A stretch of 64,000 nt of DNA from positions 124,001-188,000 of the forward strand of contig NZ_KB889651.1 of assembly GCF_000372745.1 (NCBI RefSeq). Reading direction: 5' to 3'. The translations under genes and the position numbers were made by a program. The notes under the pieces are model-generated. The model was given only the letters and a program-made list of their open reading frames with translations, had not been told where the DNA came from and did no database searches. The number at the start of each line of letters is the position of its first letter. Positions within the stretch are counted from its first letter, which is position 1. Shown piece after piece: positions 1 to 8,562 of the stretch. The stretch is from Embleya scabrispora DSM 41855. GTDB lineage: Bacteria > Actinomycetota > Actinomycetes > Streptomycetales > Streptomycetaceae.

Positions 1-2
1 GC

Positions 3-533
3 GTCGGCAACGCGACCCTGTACCGCCACTTCGCCGACCGCGGCGAGCTCGCACACCGGGTGATCCTCTCCGTTCTGGAGAGGATCACCGAGCAGGGCGA
101 GCTGGCCCTGGCCGAGGAGTCGGAGGCCTTCGCGGCTCTGCGGCGCTTCGCCCACGGCGCGACGAAGGAGCGGATCGGGGCGCTGTGCACGCTCGTGTCC
201 GCGACCGTGGACAAGCAACACCCCGAGCTGATCGCCGCCCGGACGCGGCTGGAGCACTTGGTCGAGACGCTGATGGAGCGTTCTCGCATCGAGGGCCGGC
301 TGCGCGCCGACGTCGGCTCGGGTGATCTGCTGATGGCGATCACCCAGCTCACCCGACCGCTGCCCGGGATGGGCGGCTGCATGGTGAACGACCGCTTTGT
401 GCACCGTCACCTCGACGTGCTGCTCGACGGTCTGGGCACGCCCGAACCCACCGCGCTGTCCGGCTCCGCCGTGGCGATGCGGGACCTGGAACACCTGGCC
501 GACGAGCCCGAGGGGCAGCCTTGCGGGCGCTGA
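3..533 (+). CDS. TetR/AcrR family regulator, N-terminus cut by window edge
   Basis: The reading frame is open from the first bases of the window and starts inside the helix-turn-helix: VGNATLYRHFADRGEL is the typical TetR recognition helix and following turn. The rest is the all-helical ligand and dimer domain (about 160 residues). The start codon lies upstream of the window. The protein is a DNA-binding repressor. An EmrB-type drug efflux gene follows on the same strand after about 160 bases, so it probably controls that pump. The ligand is unknown. Confidence 0.85.
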   Translation, partial: VGNATLYRHFADRGELAHRVILSVLERITEQGELALAEESEAFAALRRFAHGATKERIGALCTLVSATVDKQHPELIAARTRLEHLVETLMERSRIEGRLRADVGSGDLLMAITQLTRPLPGMGGCMVNDRFVHRHLDVLLDGLGTPEPTALSGSAVAMRDLEHLADEPEGQPCGR

Positions 534-692
534 CGCGCCCCACCGACTTCCGATTCTCCGAGCTTTCGCGGCCTCGCGTAGCCGCGTGATCGCGCACCAC
601 CCACAACACTTCACCGTCGCCTTGCCACTTCCGCGCGGGCGAGGGCGCACCGTCCGTCCCGCGACGCCCGCCGTCGCAACACACCCCCCGAA

Positions 693-2228
693 GTGAGTAC
701 CCCCATGTCTGCAACCGCCCCGCCCAAGACCACCGAGCCCGATTCCAGGCGCTGGAAAGCGCTCGTTTTCATCGCCATCGCCCAGTTGATGGTCGTCCTC
801 GACGGCACCATCGTGAACATCGCGCTGCCGTCCGCCCAGACCGACCTGGGCATCTCGGACGGCAACCGGCAATGGGTGATCACCGCATACGCCCTCGCGT
901 TCGGCGGGCTGCTGCTCTTCGGCGGCCGAATCGCCGACCTGTGGGGTCGACGCCGGACCTTCATCGTCGGCCTGGTCGGCTTCGCCGCCGCCTCCGCGCT
1001 CGGCGGCATAGCCGCGAGCACCGGCATGCTGCTCGGCGCCCGCGCGCTCCAGGGCGCGTTCGGCGCACTGCTCGCCCCGTCGGCGCTGTCCCTGCTCGCG
1101 GTGATGTTCACCGACGCCAAGGAACGCGCCAAGGCGTTCGGCATCTTCGGCGCGATCGCCGGTGGCGGCGGCGCGGTCGGCCTGATCCTGGGCGGCGTGC
1201 TCACCGAGTACATGAACTGGCGCTGGACCTTCTTCGTCAACATCCCGTTCGCCGCGGCCGCCGCGGCCGGTGCCGTCCTGGTCATCCGCGAGCCCGCCGG
1301 TACCCGCAACCGCTCGCCGTTGGACATCCCCGGAGTGGTGCTGTCCTCGGTCGGCCTGGGCACCCTGGTCTACGCGTTCACCCGTGCCGAGAGCCACGGT
1401 TGGACCTCGGGCAGCACGCTGGGTCTGTTCGTCGCCGCGGCCGTCCTGCTCGCGTCGTTCGTCTTCGTGGAGAGCCGGGTCAAGGCCCCGCTGCTGCCGC
1501 TGCGGGTGATCGCCGAGCGCAACCGGGCCGGCATCTACCTCTCGCTGGGCCTGGCCATCATCGCGATGTTCGGCATGTTCCTGTTCCTCACCTACTACCT
1601 CCAGATCGTCAAGGACTTCTCGCCGGTGATGACCGGCCTGGCGTTCCTGCCGATGATCGCGGGCATGATCACCGGCTCGACCCAGATCGGCGCCCGGCTG
1701 ATGACTCGGGTCCCGGCCAGGTTGCTGATGGGTCCGGGCTTCCTGACCGCCGGAATCGGCATGTTGATGCTCACTCAAATCGAGGTCGGCAGCTCCTACG
1801 TCGCGCTGATCCTGCCCGCGCAGATCCTGCTCGGCCTGGGCATGGGCACCGCGTTCATGCCGGCGATGAGCCTGGCCACCCACGGTGTCCAGCCGCGGGA
1901 CGCGGGCGTCGCCTCGGCGATGGTCAACACTTCGCAGCAGGTCGGCGGCGCGATCGGCACCGCGCTGCTGAACACCATCGCGGCAAGCGCGACCACCGCC
2001 TACGTGGCCTCGCACGCGGCGACCTCGGCGGGCGCCGAACAACTGCGCGTCCAGGCCGTCGTGCACGGCTACGCCACCGCGATCTGGTGGGCGGTCGGCA
2101 TCCTGGCCCTGGCCTCGGCGATCGCCTTCACCTTCATCACCGTCGGGCACGGCGACAGCACGGTGGTCGCCTCGAACGACAAGGACGCGGACGCGGACGA
2201 GGTGCCGATTCCGGTTCTCGTGCACTGA
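693..2228 (+). CDS. MFS drug efflux transporter, DHA2 (EmrB/QacA) type
   Basis: A 511-residue proton-driven exporter of the 14-helix DHA2 group in the cytoplasmic membrane. Visible family marks are LMVVLDGTIVNIALPSAQTDL in helix 1, WVITAYALAFGGLLLFGGRIADLWGRR (motif A region) and RALQGAFGALLAPSALSLL. Start choice is uncertain. The GTG used here has no Shine-Dalgarno, while an in-frame ATG at 705 has GAAGTGAG about 8 bases upstream and would shorten the protein by four residues. It lies downstream of a TetR gene on the same strand. The substrate is not predictable. Confidence 0.9.
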   Translation: MSTPMSATAPPKTTEPDSRRWKALVFIAIAQLMVVLDGTIVNIALPSAQTDLGISDGNRQWVITAYALAFGGLLLFGGRIADLWGRRRTFIVGLVGFAAASALGGIAASTGMLLGARALQGAFGALLAPSALSLLAVMFTDAKERAKAFGIFGAIAGGGGAVGLILGGVLTEYMNWRWTFFVNIPFAAAAAAGAVLVIREPAGTRNRSPLDIPGVVLSSVGLGTLVYAFTRAESHGWTSGSTLGLFVAAAVLLASFVFVESRVKAPLLPLRVIAERNRAGIYLSLGLAIIAMFGMFLFLTYYLQIVKDFSPVMTGLAFLPMIAGMITGSTQIGARLMTRVPARLLMGPGFLTAGIGMLMLTQIEVGSSYVALILPAQILLGLGMGTAFMPAMSLATHGVQPRDAGVASAMVNTSQQVGGAIGTALLNTIAASATTAYVASHAATSAGAEQLRVQAVVHGYATAIWWAVGILALASAIAFTFITVGHGDSTVVASNDKDADADEVPIPVLVH

Positions 2229-2246
2229 TCGCGGCAGTACCCCGGG

Positions 2247-2281
2247 CGCAGGCCCCATCGCCATCGGCGGTGGGGCCTGCG
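2247..2281. terminator. Bidirectional intrinsic terminator
   Basis: A 16-bp stem (one T:G wobble) with an ATC loop lies between two convergent genes, the MFS pump and the SDR. There is no long T-run, as is usual in high-GC actinomycetes. It can serve both strands. Confidence 0.75.
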
Positions 2282-2346
2282 TCGTATGCGCGCCCGGGCG
2301 ATCCGGATCGGTGCGCCGGGCCCGACGACAGCGGACCGCCCGCCGC

Positions 2347-3141
2347 TCAGGGCAGGATCGCGTCCACGTATCCGCCGTCCACCCGCACCGCGCCGCCCGT
2401 GGTCGCCGAGGCGAATGTCGAACTGAGGTACACCACCATGTGGGCGATCTCCTCGGGTTCGATCAACCGCTGGATCAGCGACTGTGGTCGGTGCAGCCGC
2501 ATGAACTCGCGCTGCGCCTGCGCCCACGGGAGCGAGGGGTCCACCAACTCGTAGACGAAGTCCTCGACTCCGCCGGTATGGGTGGGCCCGGCGAGCACCG
2601 AGTTGACCGTCACCCCGCTGCCCGCCGCCTCCTTGGCGAAGCCGCGCGAGACCGCGAGCAACGCCGTCTTGGACACGCCGTACTGGATCATCTCCGCCGG
2701 GGTGACCACCGCCGAGTCGCTCGCGATGTTCTGGATCCGCCCCCAGCCGCGTTCGCGCATCCCGGGCAGATAGGCGCGGATCATCCGCACCGCGGTGAGC
2801 ACGTTCACCTCGAAGTACCGCCGCCACTCGGCGTCGTCGATCTCCAGCGCGGGCCGGGTACCGAAGATGCCGAGGTTGTTCACCAGGATGTCCACGTGCG
2901 GTACCGCCGCCCACACCCGCTCGGCCCCCTCGTCGGCGGCGATGTCGCCGGGGGCCGCGAGGAAGTGCGCCCGCGGCAGTTCGCCGCGCATGCGCTCCAG
3001 CGCGGCGTCGACGGATTCCCGGGTGCGCCCGTTCACCGCGACCCGGGCCCCGGCGCGGGCCAGCCCCACCGCGATCGCGGCCCCGATGCCCTGGGTCGAC
3101 CCGGTGACCAGCGCGGACTTCCCGGCGAGATCGATCAGCAC
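2347..3141 (-). CDS. SDR family NAD(P)-dependent oxidoreductase
   Basis: A 264-residue classical short-chain dehydrogenase. Near the N-terminus is the Rossmann motif TGSTQGIG, then NNLG, an active-site serine region (NIASDSAVV) and the catalytic YGVSK (YxxxK). The C-terminus ends in the usual VDGGYVDA. The GTG start was chosen because GAAGGG sits 8 bases upstream and the protein then begins directly at the dehydrogenase fold (LIDLAGKSALVTG). Longer in-frame starts would only add low-quality sequence. The substrate is unknown. It stands alone between a convergent MFS gene and an LLM gene on the same strand. Confidence 0.9.
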   Translation of the reverse strand: MLIDLAGKSALVTGSTQGIGAAIAVGLARAGARVAVNGRTRESVDAALERMRGELPRAHFLAAPGDIAADEGAERVWAAVPHVDILVNNLGIFGTRPALEIDDAEWRRYFEVNVLTAVRMIRAYLPGMRERGWGRIQNIASDSAVVTPAEMIQYGVSKTALLAVSRGFAKEAAGSGVTVNSVLAGPTHTGGVEDFVYELVDPSLPWAQAQREFMRLHRPQSLIQRLIEPEEIAHMVVYLSSTFASATTGGAVRVDGGYVDAILP

Positions 3142-3328
3142 GCTGCGAACCCTTCGTCCGAACAAGCACTCTGCGGCGTCCAGTAGATCATCCGAGCGAC
3201 CCGATTCCGGCCGTCGACGGGCCGACCCGTACGAGCGGTTTCACCCGTGCGCGTCACATCGCATCGCATCGCGTTCCGTGCCGTGGCCCGACGGGCCGTC
3301 GATCGGATTCCGCCGCCGACCGTCCGTT

Positions 3329-4363
3329 TCAGCGGAACGCCGGGATCACCTCGGCACCGAACAGTCGAATCATCGAAGCCAGTTCGTCGAAGGATCCGCG
3401 CGTGGACACCGGGCTCGTGCCCGCGGGCAGACCCGCGCCGAACGCGGCGTGCACGTGATCGCTGTCGGTGAGGTCCCGGTAGCGGGTGATCTGGGCGATC
3501 ACGTCCTCGGGACCGCCCCACAGCAGACGGTCGTGCGCGATCTCCTCGGCGGGTACGTGCTCGCCCGCGTCCAGACGGCGGAACAGGTCCCGCTCGCCGG
3601 CGTCCTCGGCCGACTCGCGCCAGTGTTCGAGCAGGCCGCCGACATAAGCGGGCAACACGTCCTCGGCGACCGTGCGGCGGTCCTTGCCCAGCCACGCGTA
3701 GCGGCGCAACACCCAGTCCGGACGCCTGGCATGCGTCGCGCAGGCCGCCCGGTAGACCGCCAGACAGGATCGGGCCCTGGCCAACGACTGCACCGGGCCG
3801 CACAACCACGCATCGCCCAGCCGCGCGGCGCGCTCGACGGCGGCGTCGGCGACACCCGCCACCCACAGCGGGATGTTCTCCTGGACCGGGCGCGGGTGCA
3901 CGGTCAGTTCGGGGAAGGTGTGGAAGCGGCCCCGATAGCCGACGTTCTCCCGGCTCCAGAGCAAGCGCAGGATCTCCAGCGCCTCCTCCATCCGCGCGCC
4001 CCGGGTGCGGAAGTCGGATCCGTGCGCGGTGTACTCCAGCGGCCACCAGCCCAGTCCGACGCCGAGGGTGACCCGGCCGCCGGAGATCTCGTCGATCGTG
4101 GCGACCTGTTCGGCGACCCGCACGGGATGGTGCACCGGGAGCTGGAAGATGCCGGTGCCCACCCGCAGCGTCTCGGTCCGCGCGGCGACGGCGGCGAGCA
4201 GCGTGAGCGGGTCGCTCATGTTGCCCGGCATGAAGTGGTGGTGGCCGACGGTGGCGGTGTGGAATCCCGCCTCCTCGGCGATCCGGGCGAGCGCGAACGT
4301 CCGGTGGTACGGCTGCGCGTGACCGGGCTCGCGTAGCACGGGCAGCGACATGGAGAATTTCAT
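3329..4363 (-). CDS. LLM class (luciferase-like) F420/FMN-dependent oxidoreductase
   Basis: A 344-residue TIM-barrel flavin or F420 enzyme of the bacterial luciferase superfamily. It starts with the typical strand MKFSMSLPVLREPGH and has the conserved block SGGRVTLGVGLGWWPLEY. LRVGTGIFQLPVHHPVRVAEQVATIDE is the usual cofactor-side segment, and the C-terminal half carries a gatekeeping stretch with EDVIAQI. The start is at MKF rather than further upstream, because upstream residues run into the divergent gene's promoter. Most actinomycete members use F420; the substrate is not predictable. It is divergent from a Gfo/Idh oxidoreductase gene. Confidence 0.9.
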   Translation of the reverse strand: MKFSMSLPVLREPGHAQPYHRTFALARIAEEAGFHTATVGHHHFMPGNMSDPLTLLAAVAARTETLRVGTGIFQLPVHHPVRVAEQVATIDEISGGRVTLGVGLGWWPLEYTAHGSDFRTRGARMEEALEILRLLWSRENVGYRGRFHTFPELTVHPRPVQENIPLWVAGVADAAVERAARLGDAWLCGPVQSLARARSCLAVYRAACATHARRPDWVLRRYAWLGKDRRTVAEDVLPAYVGGLLEHWRESAEDAGERDLFRRLDAGEHVPAEEIAHDRLLWGGPEDVIAQITRYRDLTDSDHVHAAFGAGLPAGTSPVSTRGSFDELASMIRLFGAEVIPAFR

Positions 4364-4529
4364 GCGGCCGGAAGCTAGCAGCGTGCTCGCGAGCTTCCCA
4401 GGGGCATGCCGCGCCAACGAACGGCTCGGGAGCCGGGGCCGCGTACGTGCGTGGCGTGATCGGGTGGGCTCGGCTCGCCGGTACGCTCGCTCGGCGGGGT
4501 CGGCGGTGTGGGTGGCGGAGGCGATGACG

Positions 4530-5420
4530 ATGGTCGAGCGGGTCGCGGTGGGATTGGTCGGGGCCGGTCCGTGGGCGAGTCAGGTGCACGCACCGGTGTT
4601 CGCGACCGGTCCGGAGACCCGGCTCGCCGCAGTGTGGGCACGCCGTCCGGAGGCGGCCCGGGAACTCGCGGAGCCCTACGGGGCCCAGGCGTGTGCCCGA
4701 TTCGAGGAGTTGCTCGACCGATGCGAGGCGGTGGTCTTCGCGATCGCCCCCGAGGCGCAGCCCGCGCTCGCCGAACGCGCGGCCCGGGCGGGCAAGGCGG
4801 TGCTGCTGGAGAAGCCGATCGCGGGCGACGTGGAGACCGCCCGCCGGTTGGCCGACGTGATCGGCGCGGCCGGCGTCGGTTCGATGGTCGCGTTGAGCGC
4901 CCGATACGCGCCGCGGGTACGGGATTTCCTGGCCCACCTGGCGAGTGCCGAGACGGTCTGGCGCGGCGGCCGACTGGCCTGCGTCACCGACGCGTTCCTC
5001 GAAGGCCCGTTCGCGGCGTCGCCGTGGCGGCAGACCCGCGGGGCGCTTCTCGACGTGGGGCCGCACGCGTTCGACCTGATGAGCGTCGCGCTGGGCGACA
5101 TCGTGGACATGCGGGCCGATTCACCCGGTGCCGGCTGGACGGCGGTGCAGTTGGTGCACGCCGGCGGCGCGGTGTCCCAACTCGTGCTGTGCTGCGCCGC
5201 CGAGGCCGGCCACCGCTACGACGTGGAGCTGTACGGCTCGGCCGGGAACGCCGCGCTCGACCTGTCCACCGCGATCGACGGGGCCGCGTTCGCGGTGCTG
5301 CGCGCGGAGTTCGCGAGCCTGGTGCGCGACGGCGGCGAGCACGTGTGCGACGTCCGCCGCGGGCTGTATCTCCAGGAGATCATCGCCCGCGCCGAACAAC
5401 AACTCGCCGCGGCACGCTGA
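4530..5420 (+). CDS. Gfo/Idh/MocA family oxidoreductase
   Basis: A 296-residue NAD(P)-dependent dehydrogenase-like protein. The N-terminal Rossmann fold starts at VAVGLVGAGPWASQ and contains the family hallmark LLEKPIAGD (the catalytic lysine of EKP). The C-terminal half is the alpha/beta substrate domain with VGPHAFDLMSVALG. The second of two close ATG codons was chosen because GGAGG lies 8 bases upstream of it and only 2 bases upstream of the first. It may act on a sugar or inositol-like compound, but no pathway genes are nearby. Confidence 0.88.
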   Translation: MVERVAVGLVGAGPWASQVHAPVFATGPETRLAAVWARRPEAARELAEPYGAQACARFEELLDRCEAVVFAIAPEAQPALAERAARAGKAVLLEKPIAGDVETARRLADVIGAAGVGSMVALSARYAPRVRDFLAHLASAETVWRGGRLACVTDAFLEGPFAASPWRQTRGALLDVGPHAFDLMSVALGDIVDMRADSPGAGWTAVQLVHAGGAVSQLVLCCAAEAGHRYDVELYGSAGNAALDLSTAIDGAAFAVLRAEFASLVRDGGEHVCDVRRGLYLQEIIARAEQQLAAAR

Positions 5421-5453
5421 ACCCCGCGCGCCGCGACGATCACATGCGGTGGG

Positions 5454-6296
5454 TCAGGCCGTCGGCTTCTTGGCGATGCCGCCGGCCATCAGCTTCTGAC
5501 CGACCGTCAGCGGCTCCTCGACCGGCTCCTCCGGCTGCCACTGCGGCAGGAACACCACGCCCGGCGCGACCAGTTCCAGGCCGTCGAAGTACGCGGAGAT
5601 CTCCTCGATCGTGCGGAAGCGCCCCGAACCCAGGTCGGTGAGCAGCGCCTTCTCCAGCGCGACCGCATCCGGGCTGGACGCGCAGAAGTGGGTGAGGAAG
5701 AGGAAACTGCCGGGCGGCAGCGCCTTCTTGTACGCCTCGACGATCTGCTCCGGGCCCTCGTCGTCGTTGAGGTGGTGCACGACGCCCACCAGCATCAGCC
5801 CGACCGGCTGATCGAAGTCGATCAGCGCGCGCACGTCCGGGTGGTTCAGGATCTCGGCCGGCTCGCGCAGATCGGCGGTGACCACCGTGGTCCGGTCGTT
5901 CTCCGCGAGCAGCGCCCGGCCGTGCGCGAGCACGATCGGGTCCTTGTCCACGTAGACCACGCGGGCCTCGGGCGAGTGCTCCTGGGCCACCTGGTGGGTG
6001 TTCTGCACGGTGGGCAGGCCGGAACCCAGGTCGAGGAACTGCCGGATGCCCTGCTCGGCCATGTACCGAACGCCGCGCCCGAGTATCGCCCGGTTGTACC
6101 GGCCGACATCGCCGATCTCCGGGACGATCGCCAGCGACGCCTCGGCTATCGCGCGGTCCACCGGGTAGTTGTCCTTGCCGCCGAGCACCGCGTCGTAGAC
6201 TCGGGCGATGCTGGGCGTGGAGATGTCGATGCCGACCGGTCGCCAGTCGTCCGGCTCGACCGGAGCGTTGCCCGCCGTTTGCGAGTCGTCTGCCAT
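5454..6296 (-). CDS. SAM-dependent methyltransferase, DUF574 / SCO-type family
   Basis: A 280-residue protein of the actinomycete-expanded S-adenosylmethionine methyltransferase family (PF04672). Family signatures are STPSIARVYDAVLGGKDNYPVDR near the N-terminus, FLDLGSGLPTVQNTHQVA (SAM-binding motif I) and VYVDKDPIVLAHGRALL. Streptomyces genomes carry dozens of paralogues and few targets are known. The ATG at MADDSQ was chosen because GGAG sits 7 bases upstream; an in-frame ATG ten codons earlier lacks one. It is convergent with the Gfo/Idh gene, with 33 bases between the stops. Confidence 0.9.
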   Translation of the reverse strand: MADDSQTAGNAPVEPDDWRPVGIDISTPSIARVYDAVLGGKDNYPVDRAIAEASLAIVPEIGDVGRYNRAILGRGVRYMAEQGIRQFLDLGSGLPTVQNTHQVAQEHSPEARVVYVDKDPIVLAHGRALLAENDRTTVVTADLREPAEILNHPDVRALIDFDQPVGLMLVGVVHHLNDDEGPEQIVEAYKKALPPGSFLFLTHFCASSPDAVALEKALLTDLGSGRFRTIEEISAYFDGLELVAPGVVFLPQWQPEEPVEEPLTVGQKLMAGGIAKKPTA

Positions 6297-6486
6297 GAAG
6301 GCTCCAACCGTGGGTTGAGTGATCATCGGTTCCCGTTGGTGGTAAGCCTATTGGTGCTCGACTCGGTTTTGTTGCCCGGGGCAGCGGCCTTTCGCAGCGT
6401 TTCGAATCGCGCGGTCCCGGCCAACTCCCGTGCTGTGGGCGGACGTCGGTTGCGGGCGCGGCGTGCCCCAACGACGGTGGCCGAGG

Positions 6487-6759
6487 TCAGCTCCGGTCGG
6501 CTCGACCGTCGCCGCCCCGATCGCCGTAGCGGCGCTCGAACTTGGCGATCTCTCCCTCGGGATCCACCGGGCGGGCATTGCCGGTGTAGAACGGATGGCT
6601 CTCCGAGGAGATTTCGACGTCGATCACCGGATAGGTGTTGCCGTCGTCCCACTCGATGGTCTGTTCGCTGACCGCCGTGGACTTGGTGAGGAAGGCGTAT
6701 CCGGCGGACCTGTCCCGGAAGACGACCGGGCCGTACGACGGGTGCTTGTCCTGCTGCAT
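6487..6759 (-). CDS. rpmE2: 50S ribosomal protein L31, type B (zinc-independent)
   Basis: A 90-residue ribosomal protein with the L31 core SYGPVVFRDRSAGYAFLTKST and SSESHPFYTGNARPVDPEGEIAKFERRYG. It contains no cysteine, so it is the zinc-free paralogue that replaces the CxxC form when zinc is scarce; in actinobacteria this class is usually repressed by Zur. A strong AAAGGAG lies 6 bases before the ATG. No convincing Zur box was found by eye upstream, and it is not followed by the other zinc-free ribosomal genes often found with it. The C-terminal tail (GDRGGDGRADRS) looks slightly extended. Confidence 0.95.
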   Translation of the reverse strand: MQQDKHPSYGPVVFRDRSAGYAFLTKSTAVSEQTIEWDDGNTYPVIDVEISSESHPFYTGNARPVDPEGEIAKFERRYGDRGGDGRADRS

Positions 6760-6978
6760 GGTCGCTCCTTTGTTGCGTTCCGGCGTGCCATCGGGCCAAC
6801 GCGCGACGCGCCCGGGTTCTTCCGACAGCCTCGCGAACAATCGGGCACCCCGCGAGGGCGGTGAGCCGAAAGGTGTACCCGCCCGCGGTGCCGCCGGCGG
6901 TGCCGCGCGTCCCGGTTTCGCCCACGCCGAATCGGCCGCCGCGCCCGCCCGGCCCCGGCGGGGCCCAATAATCGATCC

Positions 6979-7776
6979 ATGGACCACATCAGCCATTTCC
7001 GCCGCGAGGTTCGTGCGTTCGAGGCCGCCGCGCGGCGGAGCCTGAACGCCGCCGAGGCGCCCGTCGTGCCGTCCTGCCCGGAGTGGACGATGTCCGATCT
7101 GGTGGTGCATCTCGGCGGCGTGCACCGATTCGTGACCCGGGTCGTCGTGGCCGGACTCACCGAGCCGCCGCCCGTCACCGACATCGACATCTACGCACTG
7201 CCCGAGGACCGCACCGGCTGGCCCCTCCCGGGCGGCCCCACCCCCACCCCGGGCCCGTTGCCGTCCGGGCTGGTCGACTGGTTCGCCGCCGGGGCGAGCG
7301 AGTTGGCCGACGCGTTCGGGCGCACGCCGGCCGCGCGAGCGGTCTGGACCTGGTCCGCCGAGCAGAGCGTCGGCTTCTGGCTGCGCATGCAGACCATCGA
7401 GGCCGCTCTGCATCGGTGGGACGCCGAGCACACGGTCGGCAGCGCCGCGCCGATGCACGCCGAGTTGGCTGCGGACGCGGTCGCCCAGCACTTCACCGTG
7501 ATGGTCCCGGCCCGGCGCGACCGGCGGCAGGCGCCGCCCGGATCCGGCGAACACCTGCGGTTCCGCCGGACCGACGGCCCGGGCGACTGGACGGTGCGGT
7601 TCTTCGGCGACGAGGTCCGCTTGGGTCCGGCCGACGAGCCGGGCGGCGTCGAACTGGCCGGTACGGCATCCGACTTGGCACTCTTCCTGTGGGGCCGCAT
7701 CCCGGCGGACCGACTGGCGATCACCGGCGACCACGACACCGTCGACCGCTACCTGGCCCTGGTCCCGTCCGTGTAG
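6979..7776 (+). CDS. Maleylpyruvate isomerase family mycothiol-dependent enzyme (DinB-like)
   Basis: A 265-residue protein with the MDMPI_N/DinB four-helix fold. The signature CPEWTMSDLVVHLGGVHRF carries the first metal-ligand histidine (H44), and TIEAALHRWDAEH carries the others. The C-terminal third is the small MDMPI C-domain. The family uses mycothiol, the actinobacterial thiol, or acts in detoxification; the specific reaction is unknown. There is no Shine-Dalgarno. AATAAT lies exactly 6 bases before the ATG, so the mRNA may be leaderless. Confidence 0.85.
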   Translation: MDHISHFRREVRAFEAAARRSLNAAEAPVVPSCPEWTMSDLVVHLGGVHRFVTRVVVAGLTEPPPVTDIDIYALPEDRTGWPLPGGPTPTPGPLPSGLVDWFAAGASELADAFGRTPAARAVWTWSAEQSVGFWLRMQTIEAALHRWDAEHTVGSAAPMHAELAADAVAQHFTVMVPARRDRRQAPPGSGEHLRFRRTDGPGDWTVRFFGDEVRLGPADEPGGVELAGTASDLALFLWGRIPADRLAITGDHDTVDRYLALVPSV

Positions 7777-7801
7777 GCCCGAACCGGCCCGGCGCCGGTC
7801 G

Positions 7802-8437
7802 TCAATCCGTCGTCGTCGTATCCGTGGAGGCGCCCGAGACTCTCGGGAACGGGCGCGGGTAGTGCACGCCGAGATGGAAGCGGTCGGCGAGGACGTCCGC
7901 GAAGGCCGCCGCGATGCGGTACTCGCCGGCCGGGTTGGGGTGCAGGCCGTCCCCGGTGTGGTCGGCCGCGACGAATTCGGCGTCGGTGGTGGCCACCACG
8001 ATCGGCGACTCGTCGGTGCTCAGGTCGGCCGCGATGGCGTCGATGCGGGCGTTGAAGCCCGCGGCACGGGCGGCGAACTCCGGGTCCGGGCCCGCCTGAT
8101 GGGTGGGCAACACATGACCGAGCACGATCCGCAGGCGCGGATTCGCCCGGCGGGCGTCGCCGATGAACGCGCGCAGGTCCGCGTCGAACCGAGCCGGTTC
8201 GACGGTCGGCCGCAGGTCGTCGACCCCGAGCAGGATCAGCAGGTAGTCGGGTTGGTGCTCGGCCACCTCGGCCTCGATGTCGCCGAGCGGGTCCTTGGAC
8301 CCGACCATGTCGAGCCGCACGTCGTGCGCGCGCAGGTGTCGCCACAGGCGATAGCGCCAGGTCCGGTCGCCGCTGCCGACGTGACCGATCGAGTCGCCGG
8401 CGATCATCACCGGGACCTCGTGTCTCGCGCCCGTCAT
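7802..8437 (-). CDS. SGNH/GDSL-type hydrolase, intracellular
   Basis: A 211-residue esterase-like protein without a signal peptide. It has the GDS nucleophile block (MIAGDSIGHVG), an LLGVDD segment at the place of block III (GxND in typical members, so Asn is replaced), and the C-terminal DGLHPNPAG block with catalytic Asp and His. The ATG was chosen because GGGAGG sits 5 bases upstream. The substrate is unknown; relatives include acetyl xylan and lysophospholipid esterases. It is convergent with the DinB-like gene, 25 bases apart. Confidence 0.8.
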   Translation of the reverse strand: MTGARHEVPVMIAGDSIGHVGSGDRTWRYRLWRHLRAHDVRLDMVGSKDPLGDIEAEVAEHQPDYLLILLGVDDLRPTVEPARFDADLRAFIGDARRANPRLRIVLGHVLPTHQAGPDPEFAARAAGFNARIDAIAADLSTDESPIVVATTDAEFVAADHTGDGLHPNPAGEYRIAAAFADVLADRFHLGVHYPRPFPRVSGASTDTTTTD

Positions 8438-8562
8438 CGTGCCTCCCGGGTCGATCCACCGGCCGTGTCCGGGCAGCGGTCCTGTCCACACGGTAGATTC
8501 GCCGCGCCGACGCCGCCTGCTCGGCTACCGCGAACGGGTGGTGCTCGATCGGGCGCCGTCCG

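Noticed and set aside
6297-6486. Zur or riboswitch site for L31 and methyltransferase
   Set aside because: No palindromic TGAAAATGATTTTCA-like site or conserved RNA element was found by eye.
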